Positions 8,344 to 15,307 of a DNA stretch of 64,000 bases are shown here, piece by piece. A program made the translations under genes and the position numbers. This DNA comes from Tenacibaculum sp. MAR_2009_124 (GTDB lineage Bacteria > Bacteroidota > Bacteroidia > Flavobacteriales > Flavobacteriaceae), in contig NZ_FNSF01000001.1 of assembly GCF_900105455.1 (NCBI RefSeq), positions 625,001 through 689,000 of the forward strand, given 5' to 3'. The notes below the pieces were generated by a model, which saw nothing but the letters and a program-made list of their open reading frames with translations, had not been told where the DNA came from and made no database searches. The first letter of the stretch is position 1. Each line of letters starts with the position of its first letter.

Positions 8344-8393
8344 TGTTGTATACATCGTTTTGGCTAAGCTACGTTTTAATGCAGTTTAGGTTT
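8344..8393. repeat. Left half of attC-like site 4, interrupted by IS91-like copy 1
   Basis: It comprises the cargo box TGTTGTATA (8344-8352), the junction region CGTTTTGGCTAAGCT (8356-8370) and the body ACGTTTTAATGCAGTTTAGG. It differs from the left half of site 5 (12146-12183) at four positions, whereas the IS bodies that follow are the same. The CTAAGC motif here is complementary to GCTTAG in the right half at 10782-10787. Confidence 0.65.
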
Positions 8394-8476
8394 TGTTGAA
8401 CTAATCCTCGTTACCTCGGAAGCTTTTTTTGAAATGTTTTAAAAATAGTTAAATTTATGATTCAAAATTAAATAAG

Positions 8477-9382
8477 ATGTATAAAAAAAAGTAAAACAAT
8501 TTTAGAAACCTCTTTAGAGCAGGTTCCTGATTTTTCTATTGTCGTTAAAAAATTAACCAAAAGCTTTTCAATTAACGGTAAATCATCAAGTACATTAAAT
8601 AATTATCTACGCTGTTTAGCCCACATAACCTTACATTTTAAGGTTAGCCCAGAAACTTTAGATAATGAACAAATCAATGATTATCTTTTTCATTGTCAAA
8701 ATCTTCACAAAACCCCCTCTGAAAGTTTTTTTAAGCATACCGTTTTTGGACTCCGTGCTATTTATAAGGTACTGGGAATGGAGCAAAAGCGCATAGCGCT
8801 TCCTCAAATAAAAAAGCAAAAAGATTTACCTATTGTACTTAACAAACAAGAAGTTCGAGAATTATTAAAAGCACCTAAGTATCTTAAACATCGCCTTATT
8901 TTAGGTATGTTGTACGGTTGTGGTTTACGGAGTTATGAGCTATGTGGGTTGCTTCAATCTGATGTTGATTTTAATCGAAAAACTGTATTTATTAGAAAAA
9001 AAAAGGTAAGACAGATCGTTATGTTCCTTTAAGTACTCTTTTAATAAGAGGTTTAAGATGTTATTTGAAAACAGAAAACCCTGTAAAATATCTATTTAAC
9101 AGTCAGGTTACTAAAGACGGAGCTGCTCAGCCAATAACAGTCAGAGCGATTCAATGGATACTCAAAGAGAATCGGGCTAAAGTGAATACAAAAAAGAAAT
9201 TTACAGCGCATACACTACGTCATTCTTATGCAACACACTTACTAGAAGATGGTGTTAATATTATTAGCTTAAAAGAACTTCTAGGGCATGCTCATATAGA
9301 AACCACCATGATCTATTTACATGTCGCCAACTCAGGGAGTTCAAAAAAGTACAGTCCACTAGATACCTTATACACAGAGTAA
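8477..9382 (+). pseudogene. XerD-like tyrosine recombinase, two A-tract frame breaks (copy 1)
   Basis: Three frame segments join into a recombinase of about 300 residues. The N-terminal SAM-like domain is coded at about 8490-8777 in the frame of the ATG at 8778 and has no own ATG; the only nearby ATG (8477) is out of frame across the A8 tract 8483-8490. The frame then ends at 9032. A one-base backward shift at A9 (8996-9004) continues as GKTDRYVPLSTLL and on to 9382. Catalytic motifs are present: Arg in YGCGLRSYELCG, HTLRHSYATH and LGHAHIETTMIY with the nucleophilic Tyr. The second shift sits on an A_AAA_AAG heptamer (8999-9005) in the right register for -1 frameshifting. It may therefore be a programmed gene and not a dead one. 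Confidence 0.72.
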
Positions 9383-10530
9383 TGCTAGCAAAACATACGT
9401 TAGCAGGAGTGTTGAATTTAGAAGAAAATCATTTAAAAGAACTATCTAGAAGTAGTTGGCATGAAAGAACGCTGCATGCGATAAGAAAATGCCGTACCAA
9501 AGCGCTAGGAGGACATTTAGATTGGTGTAAATCATGTGATAAACTGCATCTACAATTCAATTCTTGTCGCAATAGACATTGCCCTACTTGTCAAGGTCAT
9601 AAACAACAGCAATGGATTGAAGGTAGATCTAGAGAGTTATTGCCAGTTCCTTATTTTCATGTCGTTTTTACCTTGCCCGATAATTTAAACTCAGTGGCAC
9701 TTCAATATCCGAAAGAGCTATATAAAATACTGTTTGATAGTGCTTGGAAAACCTTGGTTGCTTTTGGAAATAATCCCAAGGATCTAGGCGCTAAAATTGG
9801 AATGATTGCTGTGTTACATACTTGGGGACAAAATTTAAGCTTACATCCTCATTTACACTGTATTGTTCCTAAAGGAGGAATAACAAAGGCAGGGTATTGG
9901 AAAGAAGGGAAAAACAAGGATGATTTCTTATTCAGTATAAAGGCCTTAAGTGTAAAGTTTAGAGGTGTTTTTGTTGCTGAATTAAGAAAAACAATTCCAA
10001 ACTTACCACAATCACTCTATGACAAATTATTTAAACACAAATGGGTTATCTATGCAAAACCTCCTTTTGGTAACCCAAAAAACGTACTAGAATATCTAGG
10101 AAGATACACACATAAGATAGCTATTAGTAATCATCGAATACAGGCTATTGATAAACAAAAAGGCACCGTTACTTTTCGTGTTAAGAACTACAAGAAAGGT
10201 GGTCAAGTAAGTAATTTAACTTTAAAAACCAAAGAGTTTATACGTCGTTTTCAACAACATATTTTACCTAAAGGATTTACTAGAATTAGGCATTATGGTA
10301 TTTTAAGTAGCAGTTGGAAAAAAGAAAAATTACCTCGTTTACAAATGCTATTAGCAGATAAAGAGAAAGACTGTATTGATGTTATTATTACGAAAGAGAA
10401 AAGTGTACATCGCTGTTGCCCGATTTGTAAAAAGCCAGGTCTAGTCACATTAATAATTTTTGATAGTAGAGGCCCTCCTAAAAACTATAAAGAACTGGTT
10501 ATTAGTAAAGTTAAAAAACACATATTATAA
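9382..10530 (+). CDS. IS91 family HUH transposase (copy 1, intact)
   Basis: The 382-residue Y2-type rolling-circle transposase has an N-terminal zinc-binding region (CKSCDKLHLQFNSCRNRHCP, near residues 49-68), the HUH motif in LHPHLHCIVPKGG near 153-165, and the catalytic Tyr pair in YLGRYTHK near 239. A C-terminal finger, HRCCPICKK, lies near 347. It nicks and rejoins single-stranded DNA at the element ends. The ATG overlaps the recombinase stop (TAATG), so the two are probably translationally coupled. All domains are complete, so this copy could supply activity for both elements. Confidence 0.92.
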   Translation: MLAKHTLAGVLNLEENHLKELSRSSWHERTLHAIRKCRTKALGGHLDWCKSCDKLHLQFNSCRNRHCPTCQGHKQQQWIEGRSRELLPVPYFHVVFTLPDNLNSVALQYPKELYKILFDSAWKTLVAFGNNPKDLGAKIGMIAVLHTWGQNLSLHPHLHCIVPKGGITKAGYWKEGKNKDDFLFSIKALSVKFRGVFVAELRKTIPNLPQSLYDKLFKHKWVIYAKPPFGNPKNVLEYLGRYTHKIAISNHRIQAIDKQKGTVTFRVKNYKKGGQVSNLTLKTKEFIRRFQQHILPKGFTRIRHYGILSSSWKKEKLPRLQMLLADKEKDCIDVIITKEKSVHRCCPICKKPGLVTLIIFDSRGPPKNYKELVISKVKKHIL

Positions 10531-10708
10531 AATTATCTTCAAAAAAGAGGACTGGACCACTAATGCTTAGATCTGAGATTTTTACCTAAAAAAGCGATTA
10601 CAAAAAGAATAATAAGTGCTGAAAATAAAAATCAAGGCTATGAAATCCGAAAACCAAGAGAATAATCGCTGAAAAACCACTAAACAAATTACTAAAATTA
10701 AACTGAAT

Positions 10709-10740
10709 TGATCGTTTTCCCCCTTATGGAATACGGATCA
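10709..10740 (+). repeat. Subterminal hairpin, probable oriIS of copy 1
   Basis: TGATCGTTTTCC and GGAATACGGATCA pair with one mismatch and one bulge around CCCTTAT. It ends 7 bp from the deduced right end, which is where IS91-type origins carry their hairpin. The same structure is present in copy 2 at 14500-14531. Confidence 0.55.
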
Positions 10741-10747
10741 GTCAACA

Positions 10748-10802
10748 GGGCATATAGCGTTAGCCTATCGGCACGCCATATGCTTAGTTATTACCACCAG
10801 TT
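10748..10802. repeat. Right half of attC-like site 4
   Basis: It contains a hairpin GCATATAGCGT / ACGCCATATGC (10750-10783, 10 of 11 pairs), then GCTTAGTTATT and the cargo-specific box TACCACCAGTT (10792-10802), which overlaps the stop codon of the 441-aa lipoprotein gene. Apart from the last few bases it is the same as 14539-14581. Confidence 0.6.
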
Positions 10803-12126
10803 ATATTTCGTTTTCTAGCAGATAAAAATAGTTTTTGAGTCCGTAAGAATATTTGCTTTGGTCAGAGCCTAAAGTTTTAAATTCTTTTTTTAATACTTCT
10901 ATCAAATCAGTTTTTATTTCTTTTCCTTCAATTTTTGCACAGTTGAGTTTCACCCAATGAATTTTTGATGAATTAGGGAAGTCATTTAAAGCCTTTGTTA
11001 AATCAGGATTGTCATGTTTGTTTTTGTCAGCTAATCCAATAAAATAACTTATTGCAAATTTCTCACTCAGATATTCATTCCAGCCTTTTTTGTCTGTTTT
11101 CTCAGAAACGTGTCCAGTTGAAACAGCTTCTAAATATGCATAAATATTTAGAAGTTCTTCGTCTTTATGTTTATCAGCTAATTCAATCATTTCTTGACCT
11201 CTATTTTCGAAGAATTGTTTTTCATCTAATAATTTATTTATAAATGAAATTCTTAGTAAATCTGAAGTCACTTTTCCATTAATTGGCATTTTATTATTTT
11301 CTAGAATCAGTTTTGAATCTGATAAAACAATTTTAATAGAATCTTTAGTATTTGGTTTTTTCGATAAATGTTTAATTTTATTGTAGGCTGATAACTGTAC
11401 ATACTCTTTACTGTCTTTACCGAAAGTGTTTTTGACTGTATTTATGTCTTTTTCTAAAAAATATTCTTGAATGTTGTTGTTCCACCAATCCAGTTCCCAG
11501 TTCATATCTAGAAATATCAATTCATATGCACTTTTAGAATCTTTAGATTGAGTTTTTAAAATCAAGTCTGAACGCTTTTTAATTTGGTCAGTTTGTCCGT
11601 GAATTATATAAATAGCTTTATCAATTCCTATGTGGTTTTTTGAATGATTCGCTTTCTTCCAATGTTCTATTGCTTTTTTGTAATTGCCTAAATTTAAATA
11701 ACATTCGCTTAACCAAACATCGACTCTGAAATCGTTTTCTCTTACTTTTTTATATTTTTTGTAATGTTTAATTGCAGTTTTATATTTTTCAATTCTATGG
11801 TTTTCAATTGCATATTTTAAAATAAAGCTCAGTTCATTTGGATGTTTTTTAATAGCTGATTTATGTAATTCAAATGATTTCTTATAATCTATATTGTAGA
11901 GTGCATCTCCTATTAAATATGAATGATATTCATCCTTTGCTTTAGAAATTAGGTTAGTTATGCATTCATTACAGTCTTTATTAATTAAACAATCTGAAAA
12001 GAAATATTCAAAATCTTGTTTTAATTCAGCTTGAGATTGCTCGATTAATTCTTTATTATGTTTTACTTGAGCATTACAATTCAAGAAAATTAAACTCAGT
12101 ATTATTAGGTAGGTAATTCTGTTCAT
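10801..12126 (-). CDS. TPR-containing lipoprotein, unknown role
   Basis: The 441-residue protein starts MNRITYLIILSLIFLNCNAQ: a hydrophobic core followed by Cys, a lipoprotein signal. This ATG (12124-12126) is preferred over a TTG three codons upstream. Residues about 60-165 form three to four tetratricopeptide-like helical pairs (for example NYKKAIEHWKKANHSK); the rest is helical without a recognised domain. It is probably a periplasmic or outer-membrane scaffolding protein. Boxes TACCACCAGTT (10792-10802) and AATTGGTGGTA (12134-12144) flank it as inverted partners (10 of 11). It lies between the two IS91-like copies and could be mobilised by them. Confidence 0.75.
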   Translation of the reverse strand: MNRITYLIILSLIFLNCNAQVKHNKELIEQSQAELKQDFEYFFSDCLINKDCNECITNLISKAKDEYHSYLIGDALYNIDYKKSFELHKSAIKKHPNELSFILKYAIENHRIEKYKTAIKHYKKYKKVRENDFRVDVWLSECYLNLGNYKKAIEHWKKANHSKNHIGIDKAIYIIHGQTDQIKKRSDLILKTQSKDSKSAYELIFLDMNWELDWWNNNIQEYFLEKDINTVKNTFGKDSKEYVQLSAYNKIKHLSKKPNTKDSIKIVLSDSKLILENNKMPINGKVTSDLLRISFINKLLDEKQFFENRGQEMIELADKHKDEELLNIYAYLEAVSTGHVSEKTDKKGWNEYLSEKFAISYFIGLADKNKHDNPDLTKALNDFPNSSKIHWVKLNCAKIEGKEIKTDLIEVLKKEFKTLGSDQSKYSYGLKNYFYLLENEI

Positions 12127-12133
12127 TTTTTGC

Positions 12134-12183
12134 AATTGGTGGTAACGTTTTGGCTAAGCTGCGTTTTAATGCAGTTTGGGTGG
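12134..12183. repeat. Left half of attC-like site 5, interrupted by IS91-like copy 2
   Basis: It comprises the cargo box AATTGGTGGTA (12134-12144), the AACG junction, GGCTAAGCT (12152-12160) and CTGCGTTTTAATGCAG, a small hairpin (12159-12174). It differs from the corresponding half of site 4 by A/G, A/G, T/G and T/G. The IS begins at the same position in both. Confidence 0.65.
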
Positions 12184-12266
12184 TGTTGAACTAATCCTCG
12201 TTACCTCGGAAGCTTTTTTTGAAATGTTTTAAAAATAGTTAAATTTATGATTCAAAATTAAATAAG

Positions 12267-13172
12267 ATGTATAAAAAAAAGTAAAACAATTTTAGAAACC
12301 TCTTTAGAGCAGGTTCCTGATTTTTCTATTGTCGTTAAAAAATTAACCAAAAGCTTTTCAATTAACGGTAAATCATCAAGTACATTAAATAATTATCTAC
12401 GCTGTTTAGCCCACATAACCTTACATTTTAAGGTTAGCCCAGAAACTTTAGATAATGAACAAATCAATGATTATCTTTTTCATTGTCAAAATCTTCACAA
12501 AACCCCCTCTGAAAGTTTTTTTAAGCATACCGTTTTTGGACTCCGTGCTATTTATAAGGTACTGGGAATGGAGCAAAAGCGCATAGCGCTTCCTCAAATA
12601 AAAAAGCAAAAAGATTTACCTATTGTACTTAACAAACAAGAAGTTCGAGAATTATTAAAAGCACCTAAGTATCTTAAACATCGCCTTATTTTAGGTATGT
12701 TGTACGGTTGTGGTTTACGGAGTTATGAGCTATGTGGGTTGCTTCAATCTGATGTTGATTTTAATCGAAAAACTGTATTTATTAGAAAAAAAAAGGTAAG
12801 ACAGATCGTTATGTTCCTTTAAGTACTCTTTTAATAAGAGGTTTAAGATGTTATTTGAAAACAGAAAACCCTGTAAAATATCTATTTAACAGTCAGGTTA
12901 CTAAAGACGGAGCTGCTCAGCCAATAACAGTCAGAGCGATTCAATGGATACTCAAAGAGAATCGGGCTAAAGTGAATACAAAAAAGAAATTTACAGCGCA
13001 TACACTACGTCATTCTTATGCAACACACTTACTAGAAGATGGTGTTAATATTATTAGCTTAAAAGAACTTCTAGGGCATGCTCATATAGAAACCACCATG
13101 ATCTATTTACATGTCGCCAACTCAGGGAGTTCAAAAAAGTACAGTCCACTAGATACCTTATACACAGAGTAA
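12267..13172 (+). pseudogene. XerD-like tyrosine recombinase, two A-tract frame breaks (copy 2)
   Basis: It matches the gene at 8477-9382 in sequence, including the A8 tract (12273-12280) and the A9 tract with its A_AAA_AAG heptamer (12789-12795). Because both copies share both frame breaks, the breaks predate the duplication or are functional. The motifs HTLRHSYATH and LGHAHIETTMIY are intact. Confidence 0.7.
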
Positions 13173-14321
13173 TGCTAGCAAAACATACGTTAGCAGGAGT
13201 GTTGAATTTAGAAGAAAATCATTTAAAAGAACTATCTAGAAGTAGTTGGCATGAAAGAACGCTGCATGCGATAAGAAAATGCCGTACCAAAGCGCTAGGA
13301 GGACATTTAGATTGGTGTAAATCATGTGATAAACTGCATCTACAATTCAATTCTTGTCGCAATAGACATTGCCCTACTTGTCAAGGTCATAAACAACAGC
13401 AATGGATTGAAGGTAGATCTAGAGAGTTATTGCCAGTTCCTTATTTTCATGTCGTTTTTACCTTGCCCGATAATTTAAACTCAGTGGCACTTCAATATCC
13501 GAAAGAGCTATATAAAATACTGTTTGATAGTGCTTGGAAAACCTTGGTTGCTTTTGGAAATAATCCCAAGGATCTAGGCGCTAAAATTGGAATGATTGCT
13601 GTGTTACATACTTGGGGACAAAATTTAAGCTTACATCCTCATTTACACTGTATTGTTCCTAAAGGAGGAATAACAAAGGCAGGGTATTGGAAAGAAGGGA
13701 AAAACAAGGATGATTTCTTATTCAGTATAAAGGCCTTAAGTGTAAAGTTTAGAGGTGTTTTTGTTGCTGAATTAAGAAAAACAATTCCAAACTTACCACA
13801 ATCACTCTATGACAAATTATTTAAACACAAATGGGTTATCTATGCAAAACCTCCTTTTGGTAACCCAAAAAACGTACTAGAATATCTAGGAAGATACACA
13901 CATAAGATAGCTATTAGTAATCATCGAATACAGGCTATTGATAAACAAAAAGGCACCGTTACTTTTCGTGTTAAGAACTACAAGAAAGGTGGTCAAGTAA
14001 GTAATTTAACTTTAAAAACCAAAGAGTTTATACGTCGTTTTCAACAACATATTTTACCTAAAGGATTTACTAGAATTAGGCATTATGGTATTTTAAGTAG
14101 CAGTTGGAAAAAAGAAAAATTACCTCGTTTACAAAATGCTATTAGCAGATAAAGAGAAAGACTGTATTGATGTTATTATTACGAAAGAGAAAAGTGTACA
14201 TCGCTGTTGCCCGATTTGTAAAAAGCCAGGTCTAGTCACATTAATAATTTTTGATAGTAGAGGCCCTCCTAAAAACTATAAAGAACTGGTTATTAGTAAA
14301 GTTAAAAAACACATATTATAA
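13172..14321 (+). pseudogene. IS91 family transposase, frameshifted (copy 2)
   Basis: The frame is the same as the intact transposase of copy 1 for 322 residues and then ends early at 14152, because TTTACAAATGC has become TTTACAAAATGC (one extra A, about 14132-14136). The remaining 60 codons, with the C-terminal finger HRCCPICKK, continue in the next frame from 14136 to 14321. The HUH and Tyr motifs lie before the break, so the truncated protein keeps its catalytic residues but loses the C-terminal zinc region. Copy 1 could act in trans. Confidence 0.85.
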
Positions 14322-14538
14322 AATTATCTTCAAAAAAGAGGACTGGACCACTAATGCTTAGATCTGAGATTTTTACCTAAAAAAGCGATTACAAAAAGAA
14401 TAATAAGTGCTGAAAATAAAAATCAAGGCTATGAAATCCGAAAACCAAGAGAATAATCGCTGAAAAACCACTAAACAAATTACTAAAATTAAACTGAATT
14501 GATCGTTTTCCCCCTTATGGAATACGGATCAGTCAACA

Positions 14539-14592
14539 GGGCATATAGCGTTAGCCTATCGGCACGCCATATGCTTAGTTATTGCCAGTAGT
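14539..14592. repeat. Right half of attC-like site 5
   Basis: The hairpin GCATATAGCGT / ACGCCATATGC is followed by GCTTAGTTA and the cargo box TTGCCAGTA (14582-14590), which is the perfect inverted partner of TACTGGCAA at 15106-15114. In cargo direction the box ends CAATAAC, an AAC end like the R'' box of integron attC sites. Confidence 0.62.
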
Positions 14593-14604
14593 TTTTTATT
14601 CCGT

Positions 14605-15099
14605 TTAGTATGGTTCAAATTTTCCATTTTTAGTTAATCCGTGATAATAAATGACTTCTATATTAAAAGCTGTTGCTCCATTCCAACGCTTAAAGTTATT
14701 CCACTTAAGCGAGTCTAATATTTTGTTCGATTTAGATAATACCAACGAATCTAATTCAGATAACTTTTTATAAGCAATTTGCGCATCTAATTCTTTTGGT
14801 ATTTCTCCATAGAATAAGCGATAAACAGAATTCTTATCCATTTTCGTAAGTTTGCTAATTCCGTCGGAATAAAAACTGTAATAAACTGAATCCGCAACTT
14901 TTATTACAATACGTTTGTTTGATTTATCGCTATTCAATTCAGTTTCTACATAGTTGTCGTTTTTTAAGTCATTCTGAACATAATATTTCACAGTTCCAAA
15001 TTCTATTTTTTCTCTTTTAATCAGTCCTTTTTGTGTCGAGCAAGAAATAACTAAAGCGATAAAAATAAGTAGTAATATTTTCGTTTTTACGTTTTTCAT
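14605..15099 (-). CDS. Small lipoprotein, unknown role
   Basis: The 164-residue protein starts at the ATG 15097-15099: KTKILLLIFIALVISCSTQK is a lipoprotein signal with the lipobox Cys. A longer TTG-initiated reading (15132) would put 11 residues in front of the signal and is less likely. The mature part is charged with no recognised domain; it contains alternating strand-like segments and ends with YYHGLTKNGKFEPY. It is flanked by the perfect 9-bp inverted boxes TTGCCAGTA and TACTGGCAA, so it is a cassette, and it is the first in cargo direction, next to core gene DUF5916. Confidence 0.72.
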   Translation of the reverse strand: MKNVKTKILLLIFIALVISCSTQKGLIKREKIEFGTVKYYVQNDLKNDNYVETELNSDKSNKRIVIKVADSVYYSFYSDGISKLTKMDKNSVYRLFYGEIPKELDAQIAYKKLSELDSLVLSKSNKILDSLKWNNFKRWNGATAFNIEVIYYHGLTKNGKFEPY

Positions 15100-15105
15100 A
15101 GGAAT

Positions 15106-15187
15106 TACTGGCAACTGGTTATATCGCGACAAATATAACGTTTATCTAGTTTAAATCCCCAGATAACCCAACCTTTGGGGTTTTGTT
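15106..15187. repeat. Start-side boundary of the cassette array
   Basis: The stretch holds the cargo box TACTGGCAA (15106-15114), a second junction-like ATATAACGTTTATC (15134-15147), and CCCCAGATAACC...TTTGGGG (15157-15180), an imperfect hairpin. Beyond it lie core genes. If the array were a classical integron, the attI site would be here, but no integrase gene is adjacent. Confidence 0.4.
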
Positions 15188-15248
15188 ATTGAGATTCCTT
15201 TTTTTAGCTAAAAGCAAGGTTAATGTTCCTTGACATAGATAAAGAATT

Positions 15249-15279
15249 ATAAATAAAAGCATAAATAAAATGCTCTTTT
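15249..15279 (-). terminator. Terminator of the DUF5916 gene
   Basis: On the minus strand AGCAT...ATGCT flank a TTTATTT loop, followed by TTTTATTT. It lies about 30 bp after the stop of the gene at 15308. Confidence 0.5.
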
Positions 15280-15307
15280 ATTTAATAGTTTCAGGTTGTA
15301 AATAGTA

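Larger units (their letters stand above)
8394..10747 (+). mobile_element. IS91-type element, copy 1 (tyrosine recombinase + HUH transposase)
   Basis: The 2354-bp unit is bounded by imperfect inverted ends TGTTGAACTAATCC (8394-8407) and GGATCAGTCAACA (10735-10747). The ends were deduced by comparing the two copies: the flanking half-sites differ but the unit does not. It carries a frame-disrupted XerD-like recombinase and an IS91 transposase overlapping it by one base. A subterminal hairpin at 10709-10740 is the likely oriIS. There is no target duplication, as expected of rolling-circle transposition. The element is inserted between the halves of an attC-like repeat. Confidence 0.82.
12184..14538 (+). 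mobile_element. IS91-type element, copy 2
   Basis: This 2355-bp copy has the same ends and orientation as copy 1, at a constant offset of 3790 bp. The only length difference is one extra A near 14134, which breaks the transposase frame; the encoded proteins are otherwise the same. The near identity points to a recent transposition or gene conversion. Confidence 0.82.

Noticed and set aside
15134..15187. A classical attI site with adjacent integron integrase at the start-side edge of the array
   Set aside because: No IntI-like gene is next to it; the neighbouring gene encodes a DUF5916 protein. The only tyrosine recombinase genes in the window belong to the IS91-like elements and lack a visible IntI-specific patch.
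15157..15187. A plus-strand rho-independent terminator (CCCC...GGGG then TTTTGTTATT)
   Set aside because: No plus-strand gene ends before it. It fits better as part of the array boundary hairpin.
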